Shown one piece after another: positions 8,691 through 16,141 of a DNA stretch of 38,129 nt. The position numbers were made by a program, and so were the translations under genes. How positions within the stretch are numbered: the stretch's first letter is position 1; the number at the start of each line of letters is the position of its first letter. The notes under the pieces were generated by a model that was not told the DNA's origin, did not search any database, and worked only from the letters and a program-made list of their open reading frames with translations. Origin of the DNA: Blastococcus sp. (GTDB lineage: Bacteria; Actinomycetota; Actinomycetes; Mycobacteriales; Geodermatophilaceae); contig JAOPWM010000051.1 of assembly GCA_025965695.1 (NCBI GenBank), positions 1-38,129 on the forward strand. The letters run 5' to 3'.

Positions 8691-9483
8691 TCACCGGGGC
8701 AGCCCCTCGAGGAAGCCCAGGATCTCCCGGGTGAAGACGTCGTTGTCGTCCCCGGCCACCATGTGGCCCGTCCCGTGCACGTCGACGACGAGGGCCCCCG
8801 GGATCAGCTCGAGGAGTTCCGCCGCGCCGTCGGTGCTCACGACGTCGGACTGCAGGCCGCGCACGAGCAGCGTGGGGACGGCGATCGACCGGGGCGTCCA
8901 CGAACCGCCGGTGGTCCAGCAGCGCGCTCGTACGCCTCCCGTCCTGCGCGAGGAAGGCGGGGTCCCAGTGCCAGTGCCACCGGCCGTCGTCCCCCAGCCG
9001 GACGTTGCGCTTGAGTCCCTCGAGGCCGGCCGGTCGCTCCCGGTGCGGGTTGTAGGCCCCCACCGCGTCGGCCACCTCCTCGAGGCCGGCGAAGCCCTGG
9101 GGATGGGCGCGCATGAAGGCGACGATCCGGGCGGCTCCCTCCGGCTCGATCCGGGGCGCGATGTCGACCAGGACGAGGCCGCGGACGGAGACCCGGCCCT
9201 CGCCCGCCGCCACCAGTGACGCGAGGGCGTCCATGGAGTAGTCGCCGTCGGCCGCCCACCCGCTGTCCCGGTGGCCTCGCGCGTCCAGGGTGGTGGCGAC
9301 CCATCCGTTCCCGGCCAGCGTGCGGGCGGCCCGCCGCCAGGAGTGCCGGGTCTGGCCGCCGTCGTGCAGCAGGAGGACGTCGCCCCGCGGCAGGACATCG
9401 CCCCGCGCCGGGTCCGCGGCGAACCGGTCGACGGCGAGCTCCAGATCGGAGGCGCGGAACCGCCGTTCGACTGCGGACGACAT
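8691..9483 (-). pseudogene. Alpha/beta hydrolase lacking its nucleophile elbow
   Basis: A close paralogue lies intact at 21987-22850, which makes the damage easy to read. The frame starts at ATG 9483 (AGGAA upstream) and gives HDGGQTRHSWRRAARTLAG and DGDYSMDAL. It then jumps directly to ASLVAAGEG. The intact copy has 25 more residues there, including the elbow GASMGG, so about 75 bases are deleted in frame near 9225 and the catalytic serine is gone. An 18-bp tandem duplication inserts an extra RGDVLP. Near 8895 a frameshift follows VDAP, and homology resumes as SIAVPTLLVRG through HGTGHMVAGDDNDVF to the stop at 8691. Three separate lesions mean it cannot encode a working hydrolase. Confidence 0.9.
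9374..9409. repeat. 18-bp tandem duplication inside the hydrolase pseudogene
   Basis: Two adjacent 18-bp units (9374-9391 and 9392-9409) share AGGAC-TCGCCCCGCG- with three differences. On the coding strand they give a repeated RGDVL(P/L). The intact paralogue has a single unit at this place, so this is a replication-slippage duplication in the dead copy. Confidence 0.7.
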
Positions 9484-9579
9484 CGTTTCCTGCTTCCTCT
9501 CGCCACCGAGTGGGCGGACCGCCGCCGGTCGGTATTGGGACGATCCGACCCTGCCAGTTCCAGGAAAACGCAATTTTGA

Positions 9580-10328
9580 TACTCAATAAGTTGGCCCGTG
9601 AGCGCGGCAAGAACGACGCCATCGAGCCCGCGCACTACACCGACGAGGACCTCACGCGCATCGACGCGTCCTACGCTGCCGAGCAGCGGCGGGGCCCGGA
9701 GCCGCGGTTCTGGGAAGACGTCGCAGTCGGTGACCCGTTGCCGGCGATGGTCAAGGGGCCGCTGACCACCACGGAGGTCGCGGCCTTCCACGCCGGGGTT
9801 ACGGCTTCGTGCCCTACGGACTGAAGTCCTCATGCCTGGCCTACAAGAACCGCAGGCGCATCCCGGCGTTCATCGTCAAGAACGAGCAGGGCGTCCCGGA
9901 CGTCGCCCAGCGGCTGCATGGGGACTCCGACCGGGCGCAGGCCATCGGTAGTCCCATGGCCCACGACTACGGGGTCATGCGGCAGTGCTGGTTCACCACT
10001 ACGCCACCGACTGGGCCGGGGACGACGGCTTCGTGGTGCGGCAGTCTGGACTCGATGCGGAAGTTCAACTACCGCGAGGACGTGCAGTTTCCTGTCCGGC
10101 AGTGTCGTCGGCAAGCGCGACGAGGACGGGCGCACGGTCGTGGACCTGAAGATGATGATGACCAATCAGGGCGCCGTCGAGACGTTCTTCGCCGACGTGA
10201 CCGTCTGCCTGCCGAGCCGGGACACCGGTCAGGCGTTGCCACCCGCCGTGCCGGCGCCAGGCGAGCGTCATGTACGCCCGGCACAACGAACTGCTCGCCG
10301 AGAAGCGCGCGGCGGTACGGGCGGCTGA
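9580..10328 (+). pseudogene. MaoC/FAS1-like acyl dehydratase, heavily frameshifted
   Basis: Pieces of one hot-dog-fold dehydratase-like protein run in order through all three plus frames. The first gives YTDEDLTRIDASYAAEQRR, FWEDVAVGDPLPAMVKGPLT and VAAFHAG. Next comes GYGFVPYGLKSSCLAYKN to DYGVMRQCWFT after a lost G near 9797. Then YATDWAGDDGFVVRQS after a lost C near 10000, then DSMRKFNYREDVQF after an extra G, then LSGSVVGKRDEDGRTVVDLK after an extra T near 10088, and finally SVMYARHNELLAEKR after another shift near 10260. At least five indels make it unreadable. The extreme N-terminus also seems missing, and an AT-rich stretch (9568-9595) precedes it. The live enzyme would have hydrated enoyl-CoAs. 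Family is recognised from these conserved strings. Confidence 0.8.
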
Positions 10329-10339
10329 GCGCCGACACG

Positions 10340-11215
10340 TCAGTCCACGGGCGGGAGCGCGCTGAAGCCACCGCTCGTCGGCCAGTCGCGGGTCACCCGA
10401 CCGGTCCACCGCGGCGGACGCCTCTCGAAGGCCGCGGCACCGCCCTCCAAGGCATCGGGCGCTCCCATCAGCAGTTGGTGGGCCTCCGACTCGAGGCGAT
10501 CGACCTCGTCGAGCGTGCCGTCCGCCGCCGTCCACAGGATCCGCTTGCACATGGCCAGCGAGAGCGGCGCAGCCTCGACGGCGATGTCCCGGGCGAAGGT
10601 CAGCGCGGCGGGCAGGACGTCGGCGGCGGGCAGACAGCGCGAGGCCACGCCGAGGCGCACCGCATCGGAGCCGGGGAAGAGCTGACCGGCGAGCAGCACC
10701 TCCGCCGCAGCGGCGACACCGACCGAGCGCACCAGGGTCCAGTGCGAGACGGCGTCGGGCACCACACCTCGGCGCACCTGGACGACGCCCCACTTCGCCT
10801 CCTCGGCGATGAAGCGGAAGTCGCAGTGCAGCGCGAGGGTCATGCCGAGGCCGATCGCGTGCCCGTTGATAGCGGCGACGACCGGCTTGCGGAGCTGGAA
10901 GGCCATCGGCCGCGCCGGAGACGAGCGGTAGTGCCCGCCCTGCTTGGGCGTCTGGAACGCACCGCCGGCCCGCGAGAGGTCGGCTCCGGAGCAGAAGGCC
11001 CGGCCCGCGCCGGTCAGGACGATGATCCGCACGTCGTCGTCGGAGTCCAGACGGGCGTAGGCCCTCGACAGGGCTCCGATGTCACGGCCCCGGAGGGCGT
11101 TGAGCCGATCCGGCCGGTTGAGCGTGACGAGTGCGATGCCGTCGCCGTCCACCGCGACGGTGACGGGGTCCTCGGACTCGCTCGTCGCGCGTCCAGTCGG
11201 GGGAGTGGCGCTCAT
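10340..11215 (-). CDS. Crotonase-superfamily protein without the hydratase glutamates
   Basis: A 291-residue enoyl-CoA hydratase/isomerase superfamily protein. The oxyanion segments are intact: AFCSGADLS (73-81) and INGHAIGLGMTLAL (116-129). Neither hydratase glutamate is present. The first position is replaced within GLGMTLA, and the second region reads RRGVVPDAVSHW, with Asp154 the only nearby acid. It may therefore be an isomerase, a hydrolase or a decarboxylase-type crotonase rather than a hydratase. Start ATG 11215 overlaps the upstream VOC gene by four bases (ATGA), so they are translationally coupled. It is the last gene of the operon that begins at 15670. Confidence 0.82.
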   Translation of the reverse strand: MSATPPTGRATSESEDPVTVAVDGDGIALVTLNRPDRLNALRGRDIGALSRAYARLDSDDDVRIIVLTGAGRAFCSGADLSRAGGAFQTPKQGGHYRSSPARPMAFQLRKPVVAAINGHAIGLGMTLALHCDFRFIAEEAKWGVVQVRRGVVPDAVSHWTLVRSVGVAAAAEVLLAGQLFPGSDAVRLGVASRCLPAADVLPAALTFARDIAVEAAPLSLAMCKRILWTAADGTLDEVDRLESEAHQLLMGAPDALEGGAAAFERRPPRWTGRVTRDWPTSGGFSALPPVD

Positions 11216-11697
11216 CTCGGCAGCGGACGGCAGAACTCGATGCGGTTGCAGTCGAGGTCGTAGATGTAGAAGAACTCGGCGTCCAGGCCGCGCCGGACCC
11301 CGTCGGCGCCGGCCGGGAAGCCGTGCATGGGTTCGTCGTCGCGGGTCAGGGCTCCCCGGGCGACGAGTTCGGCGCGCAACGGGACGAGGTCGCGCGACGT
11401 CATGAACGCGAGGTTGGGGCTCCGGTCGTTCTCCGCCGGATCCCGTGTCTCGTCGGGCCTCAGCGGCGACAACCAGATGACGACGCCGCCGAGGCGGAAC
11501 CCGGCGACGTCCGTGGCCTGACCGTCGAGGTTCCGGTCGACGTTCTGGAAGACCGGCTCGCAGCCGAACACCCGCCGGTACCACGCGACCGAGTCCGACA
11601 CGTCGGATACGCGCAGTGTGACGGTGCACCGCGTCCCGGCGAGAACGTCCTGCGCAGCCACCTCCGTGCCGGGAACCTCGTCCTGGACGGCGCTCAT
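11212..11697 (-). CDS. VOC-family (glyoxalase/extradiol dioxygenase fold) protein
   Basis: A 161-residue vicinal-oxygen-chelate protein with two betaalphabetabetabeta units. The first starts CTVTLRVSDVSDSVAWYRRVFG (about 24-45) and includes VAGFRLGGVVIWLSP. The second runs from NLAFMTSRDLVPLRAELVARG to FFYIYDLDCNRIEFCRP. The final glutamate in DCNRIEF is the usual metal ligand, but the first-strand ligand position has no His or Gln, so the metal site may be incomplete. ATG 11697 has AAGGAG at normal distance. It sits between an LLM oxidoreductase and a crotonase. It may act on the oxygenated product of that LLM enzyme, or bind it; this is inference. Confidence 0.75.
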   Translation of the reverse strand: MSAVQDEVPGTEVAAQDVLAGTRCTVTLRVSDVSDSVAWYRRVFGCEPVFQNVDRNLDGQATDVAGFRLGGVVIWLSPLRPDETRDPAENDRSPNLAFMTSRDLVPLRAELVARGALTRDDEPMHGFPAGADGVRRGLDAEFFYIYDLDCNRIEFCRPLPR

Positions 11698-11721
11698 GTC
11701 AGCTCCTTCTCTCGTCGTCGT

Positions 11722-12777
11722 TCAGGTGCGGAGGGCGCGCAGCAGCGGCTCGTACACGGAGTCGTCGGCGGGCTTCGCGGAGGGCCAGTTGTCGGTCCGG
11801 ACGATGAGGTTGCAGCCGTCGTCGATCCAGCGCGAGCGCCAGCGCTCCAGGATCCGGGGGAGCGGACCGATCAGCCAGCACTCGTCGATGTACTCGTCGG
11901 GGACGGCCGCTTCCGCCGCGGCGACCCGGCCGTCCAGGTACAGCTCGATGATCCGGTCCGCGGCGTCGCCGTAGCCGCGCCAGGCCATGTGCGTGTACAG
12001 GCCACCCTTGCCGCCACCCCAGGCGACGTACTGCGCGGTGTACTCCTTGAACTGCCCCATCGCGGCCTTGACGTCGTCGGTGACGAGGACGTCGACGTGC
12101 GCCCAGATCGGGAAGTCCTCGACCGTCATCGGGGTCGCCCGCTTGGCGAAGCCCTTCTCCAGCATCGGCCGGTAGACCTTCATCATCCCGGGCGACCAGC
12201 TGCCGTTGGGCATGAGACCGTCGGCGACCTCGGCCGCGTTCGTGGTCATCAGCTCGGTGCCTCCGCCGAACATGATCGGGATGTCGGGATCGGTCTCCAG
12301 CAGGGGCTGCATGGCGGGGTAGGTCGGCTGCCCGTCGGGCTCCCGGTACGGGATGGAGATCGCGCGGCCGTCGTGCTCCACGGGCTCCCCGCGGAACGCC
12401 TTGCGCATGATGGCCGCGTAGTCGCGCATCCGCCAGTACGGGGAGGTCCAGGGCCGGCCGTGCCAGCCCTCGGTCATCGCGGGGTTCGAGTTGCCCAGGC
12501 CGGCGATGATCTCCCGGTCGGGGCCGGCCATGTGCCGCAGGGTCTGGAAGGCCATCGCCAGTGCGGGGGCCGAGCGCGAGGTGTTCTGGGCGATCCGGGT
12601 GCCCACGCCGATCCGCTCGGTCGCGGCCAGGACGTAGCCCAGCGGCGTCAGCGCGTCGGAGCCGTGCGCCTCGGCGCAGAAGACCATGTCGTAGCCGAGC
12701 CGGTCGGCCAGTTCCACCCGGGTGCGGTTGACGTCGAACCTGCGGCGCTGCCAGTCGATCTCGATGCCGATCTTCAC
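11722..12777 (-). CDS. LLM-class flavin-dependent oxidoreductase
   Basis: A 351-residue luciferase-like monooxygenase-family protein, probably FMNH2- or F420-dependent. It shows the TIM-barrel start MKIGIEIDW, then GYDMVFCAEAHGSDALTPLG (28-47), TERIGVGTRIAQNTSRSAPALAM and RDYAAIMRKAFRGEPVEHDGR. Length is typical for the family. It begins at GTG 12777 with GGGGAGA seven bases upstream. A TTGACC box on the minus strand (12872-12867) could be the -35 of its own promoter in the 174-base gap to the next gene upstream. Catalytic role is probably oxygenation or hydride transfer on a CoA-linked or cyclic substrate; the cofactor cannot be decided from sequence. Confidence 0.85.
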   Translation of the reverse strand: MKIGIEIDWQRRRFDVNRTRVELADRLGYDMVFCAEAHGSDALTPLGYVLAATERIGVGTRIAQNTSRSAPALAMAFQTLRHMAGPDREIIAGLGNSNPAMTEGWHGRPWTSPYWRMRDYAAIMRKAFRGEPVEHDGRAISIPYREPDGQPTYPAMQPLLETDPDIPIMFGGGTELMTTNAAEVADGLMPNGSWSPGMMKVYRPMLEKGFAKRATPMTVEDFPIWAHVDVLVTDDVKAAMGQFKEYTAQYVAWGGGKGGLYTHMAWRGYGDAADRIIELYLDGRVAAAEAAVPDEYIDECWLIGPLPRILERWRSRWIDDGCNLIVRTDNWPSAKPADDSVYEPLLRALRT

Positions 12778-12951
12778 GCGTGGATCTCTCCCCGTGGAGC
12801 GTCCCGGCCGACCAGCAGAGGTGCGTCGGCGCCGTGTCCCGCATCATGGCCGTGCGGTGATCATCAGGTCAATGAGGAACCTGAATCGGGCCGGACCGGC
12901 GCCGCCGTCCGGAGGGTCCGGCCGGTGTCGGACGTCCTCGCCGGCAGCGGC

Positions 12952-13857
12952 TCAACCGAGCTGCAGCGCCGTGCGCAGCACCGCGGCGAGTTCGCGGGGC
13001 CGGTCAGACTGCACCGAGTGGCCGGCGCCGGCCACGACCTCCACGGTGAGGTCCGGGCAACGGCGGACGAACTCCGCCACGTCCTCGTCGCCGACGAAGG
13101 GGGAGTCGCCGCCGCGCACGAGCGTGATCTGTACCGGTCCGGCCGCGACGTCGGCCCACAGTGCTTCGTAGGCCGTCGCGTCTGCCCGTTGCTGCTGGTC
13201 GTAGCGCCAGGTCCACCGACCGTCGGGCAGCCGGCGGGCGTTGTGCAGGACGCCGCGGCGCATCGACGCCCGGGGCCGCTGCGGTGCGGCCGCCGCGGCA
13301 GCGTCCACCATGGTGTCGAGGTCGTCGAAGACCGCCGTGCCGCCGATGAGCGCCGTCGTGCCGCGTTGCCGCGTGCTCATGTGGGCGACCCGCGCGAGCA
13401 CCGACGGCGTGACGTCGACGACCACGATCCGGCTGGCGGTCTCCGGGAATCGTACGGCGAGCGCGATCGCGGTGAGGCCGCCCAGGGACATGCCCACCAG
13501 CGGAACGCTCCCGACGTCCCATGCGGACAGGGCCGCGGCGACCGCGGCGGCATTGGTGGCCGGGGAGTAGTCCGCGTCCTCCCGCCACGCGGAGTGCCCG
13601 TGCCCCGGGAGGTCGACGGCTAGTGCCGGCACGCCGAGGCCGAGGATCACCGTGTCCCAGGTGTGCGCGTTCTGACCGCCACCGTGGAGGAGGACCAGGC
13701 GGGGCGGCTCGTCACCCCACCGCAGCGCGCTCAGCCCGCCCGCGGGTGTCTCGACCATGACGCGCCGGACGGCCGGCAGGTCATCAACCGGGATGCCGGC
13801 TTCCTCGGCGTTCTCCGCCAGCAGGGAGAACTCGTCCGCAGCGTCGTCGTCCGACAT
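12952..13857 (-). CDS. Alpha/beta hydrolase
   Basis: A 301-residue alpha/beta-hydrolase. Conserved pieces are LVLLHGGGQNAHTWDTV (54-70), VDLPGHGHSAW (81-91), the nucleophile elbow GMSLGG with Ser124, and a C-terminal GAGHSVQ holding the catalytic His. HGGGQNAHTWDTV and PLPDGRWTWRYD-like segments relate it to the two other GGGQ(T/N)xHxW hydrolases at 8.7 and 22 kb, but more distantly. ATG 13857 has AGAGGAGA upstream. It lies 45 bases downstream of the nitroreductase and is probably cotranscribed. All triad elements seem present; the substrate is unknown. Confidence 0.83.
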   Translation of the reverse strand: MSDDDAADEFSLLAENAEEAGIPVDDLPAVRRVMVETPAGGLSALRWGDEPPRLVLLHGGGQNAHTWDTVILGLGVPALAVDLPGHGHSAWREDADYSPATNAAAVAAALSAWDVGSVPLVGMSLGGLTAIALAVRFPETASRIVVVDVTPSVLARVAHMSTRQRGTTALIGGTAVFDDLDTMVDAAAAAAPQRPRASMRRGVLHNARRLPDGRWTWRYDQQQRADATAYEALWADVAAGPVQITLVRGGDSPFVGDEDVAEFVRRCPDLTVEVVAGAGHSVQSDRPRELAAVLRTALQLG

Positions 13858-13902
13858 CTGTCTCCTCTTCCGGTCGTCCGTCGTCCCCCGACGGCGCGGG
13901 GA

Positions 13903-14559
13903 TCAGCGAGCGGTCCAGCCGTCCCAGTGGGTCACGGTGTCGGCGGGCGCACGCGCGGCCGGCGAGAAGGTGTCGCCGGTGTAGTAGGCGACGGGGAAGA
14001 GCGCCACCTGGGTGACGTTCTCGGGGATGCCGAGCAGGTCGGCGACCTCCCGCTCGCGGTAGAGGTGCATCGTCGTCCAGGCCGAGCCCAGGCCCCGCGC
14101 GCGCAGTGCCAGCTGGAAGCTCCAGGCGGCCGGGGCGATGGAGCCGTACACGCCCGCAGCGTCGGTGCTCGACATCCCGGACTCCGGGAAGCGGGCCCGG
14201 ATGCACGGGATGACGTGGACGGGGACCCGGTCGAGCACGTCGGCCAGGTAGGCGGCGCCGTCGTACACCCTCGCCGTCTGCTGGTCGCCCTTGGCCAGTG
14301 CCCGGTCCTTGGACTGCTCGAAGTAGTCCCCGGACGCCGCGCGGTAGATCTCGGCGATCCGGCGACGCTTCTCGGCGTCGGTGACGACGACGAATCCCCA
14401 GCGCTGGCTGTTGCCACCGGTCGGTGCCTGCTGGGCCACCGAGATGCAGTCGAGCAGGACCTGTCGCTCGACCGGCCGATCGAGGTCGAGGCGCTTCCGA
14501 ACCGCCCGGGTGGTGGTCAGCAGCCGGTCGGCCGCCGCGAGGTCGATGTCGGTCGTCAT
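13903..14559 (-). CDS. Nitroreductase-family flavoprotein
   Basis: A 218-residue member of the nitroreductase/FMN oxidoreductase family. The N-terminal TTTRAVRKRLDLDRPV (15-30) and APTGGNSQRWGFVVV (45-59) give the FMN phosphate and ribityl contacts. SIAPAAWSFQLALRARGLGSAWTTMH is the conserved dimer/FMN segment. Proteins of this type reduce nitro groups, enones or quinones, or oxidise or dehalogenate small molecules. Start ATG 14559 is 13 bases after the DUF2889 gene stop, so it is in the same operon. Its place among acyl-CoA genes suggests an enone- or dienoyl-type reduction rather than detoxification, but that is inference. Confidence 0.85.
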   Translation of the reverse strand: MTTDIDLAAADRLLTTTRAVRKRLDLDRPVERQVLLDCISVAQQAPTGGNSQRWGFVVVTDAEKRRRIAEIYRAASGDYFEQSKDRALAKGDQQTARVYDGAAYLADVLDRVPVHVIPCIRARFPESGMSSTDAAGVYGSIAPAAWSFQLALRARGLGSAWTTMHLYREREVADLLGIPENVTQVALFPVAYYTGDTFSPAARAPADTVTHWDGWTAR

Positions 14560-14572
14560 TTCTCTCTTCCGG

Positions 14573-15670
14573 TCAGGTCGGCTGGTCGGCCCGAGCGAGT
14601 TCGGTCACGAGGACCGGAACCTCGGCGAGGGCGCGCAGCGCGTCGTTGAGATGGGTGCAGCCGTCGGTGCTGACGACGAGTTCCAGGACCCGGTGCCGCA
14701 GCGACTCCACGGACTCCCCGAGCAGGAGGTCGACGTTCGACGCGGCCGCGGGACAGGTCTGGAAGGGGAGCACCCGGGGATCGGCGGAGATGGCCGTCAG
14801 TCGCATCGACCCGCGGTCGATGCGGACGTGCAGCCCGTACTCGTGGACGACGGTCTCGACACCGTCCGGGCTCCACATGCTGTCGCGGAAGACAGAGTCG
14901 ACGACCAGTTCTGGACCGTCGACGACGTCGATCCGGCGACGGCGGCGGAGCATCGGCGAGTCCCCGGGCGGTGCGGGGATCTCATGCCACGCCAGCGGAT
15001 CGCTCGGCTCGTCCAGGTCGAGCGCCGGAACCAGGTTGTGCTGGGGGTCCTCACCACGGTTCATCCGCTGGATCGGCAGGCCGTCGGGCCGGAAACCGGC
15101 ACAGATGCCCGTCATGTCATAGCCCGGGCCCCGGTGCGTACCGCCCGCGTAGAACCCTGCCGTCTCCGGCCACAGCCGCCAGGCGAACGGACCGACGAGA
15201 GTGACGCCCGGCATGTCGTCCAACAGGAAGTAGGGCAAGGTCCCGGCGGTCATCTCGTCCGGCATGAGCGCCTGCAGCTGACGGCGGAATCCGCTGCCGC
15301 CCCGGACGCCGACGAGCGCGTCCAGGTCCGCGCGCGCGGGCATCGCGGACAGCGAGCGGAGCTGGCGAGCCGGGTCGACGACCACCATCAGGGAGGCGGT
15401 GGAAGCCTCGTGAGGGCGGCCGTCGCTCGTGGTCACGAGGTCGCGGGCGCGGGCGTCGATGTGCATGTCGGTGTCGATGCCCTGGGGCCAGGTCATGTTC
15501 CAGTGCCCGGTGCGCCGTACCGATCCCGGTATCCGGGTCGGCGCGCCGGAGTGGGGGCGGCGCGGGGCAGGCGGGAGGTTGGACAGGACCGGAAGCAGCC
15601 GGCGGGGAGCGGTCACGGGGCCTCCGGAGGCAGCGAGCGTCGAGCCGGGGTTCACGGCGTGGTTGTCCAT
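14573..15670 (-). CDS. DUF2889 domain-containing protein
   Basis: A 365-residue protein of unknown function and the first gene of the operon. The C-terminal part carries DUF2889 hallmarks: SMWSPDGVETVVHEYGLHVRID, LTAISADPRVLPFQTCPAAA, then GESVESLRHRVLELV and CTHLNDALRALAEV. The Cys/His pattern (TCPAAA and CTHLND) could bind a metal or a nucleophile. The N-terminal half has a related beta-rich stretch, HIDARARDLVTT to ASLMVVVDPARQLRSL. I start at ATG 15670, which has AGGAAG five bases upstream; GTG 15685 is possible. It is coexpressed with flavoenzymes and a crotonase, so a step in the same degradation route is likely. No biochemical role is known to me. Confidence 0.75.
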   Translation of the reverse strand: MDNHAVNPGSTLAASGGPVTAPRRLLPVLSNLPPAPRRPHSGAPTRIPGSVRRTGHWNMTWPQGIDTDMHIDARARDLVTTSDGRPHEASTASLMVVVDPARQLRSLSAMPARADLDALVGVRGGSGFRRQLQALMPDEMTAGTLPYFLLDDMPGVTLVGPFAWRLWPETAGFYAGGTHRGPGYDMTGICAGFRPDGLPIQRMNRGEDPQHNLVPALDLDEPSDPLAWHEIPAPPGDSPMLRRRRRIDVVDGPELVVDSVFRDSMWSPDGVETVVHEYGLHVRIDRGSMRLTAISADPRVLPFQTCPAAASNVDLLLGESVESLRHRVLELVVSTDGCTHLNDALRALAEVPVLVTELARADQPT

Positions 15671-15813
15671 CCCAACTTCCTGCACCGTACGTCACCGTCC
15701 GCGCAGGTCCGCGGGCCGTCGCCGGAGAGGTTTATTACCGCCGGTAGATGAGTTCCGACGCCATGGCCGGTCTGTGCGGATGACGGGGTCGCGTCGCCGG
15801 GAGGAGAGTCGGG

Positions 15814-16119
15814 ATGGCCGCAACTGCGCAGTCGGAGGGGAGGCAGGGGCCGCTCGACGCGGAGTTCACGGCGACGATGGTCCAGAGCCCGGCCGCGGGC
15901 GGTTGGACCTACGTGCAGATGCCCGGGTCCGCCGAGTACTTCGGCACCCGTGGTCTGGTCAAGGTCCGCGGCAGCGTCGACGGGCACCCGTTCGAGAGCT
16001 CCTTCATGGCGCTGGGCGACGGCACGCACAAGCTGCCCGTGCGGGCCGACGTCCGGAAGGCGGTCGGGAAGCAGGCCGGTGACACGGTGACCGTGCACCT
16101 CGAGGAGCGCCTCGGCTGA
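15814..16119 (+). CDS. DUF1905 family protein
   Basis: A 101-residue protein with the DUF1905 pattern: [22 protein letters not shown], then [44 protein letters not shown] and [13 protein letters not shown]. It is a small all-beta fold often found alone or fused to YdeI-like domains, with no known activity. ATG 15814 follows GGGAGGAGAG. It stands alone, divergent from the DUF2889 operon and convergent with the antiporter. TACCG-C-CGGTA (15736-15746) lies in the divergent region and might be an operator. Confidence 0.85.
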   Translation: MAATAQSEGRQGPLDAEFTATMVQSPAAGGWTYVQMPGSAEYFGTRGLVKVRGSVDGHPFESSFMALGDGTHKLPVRADVRKAVGKQAGDTVTVHLEERLG

Positions 16120-16141
16120 CCGTCTCCGGGGAGGGGTCAGC
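16115..16141. terminator. Convergent hairpin spanning both stop codons
   Basis: GCTGACC (16115-16121) pairs with GGTCAGC (16135-16141) around a 13-base loop. The DUF1905 stop TGA is in the left arm and the antiporter stop in the right. It is placed to end both convergent transcripts. The stem is short and no U tract is present. Confidence 0.4.

Noticed and set aside
9374-9409. Start of a CRISPR or VNTR array
   Set aside because: There are only two units with differences, inside a coding remnant. It is simple slippage.
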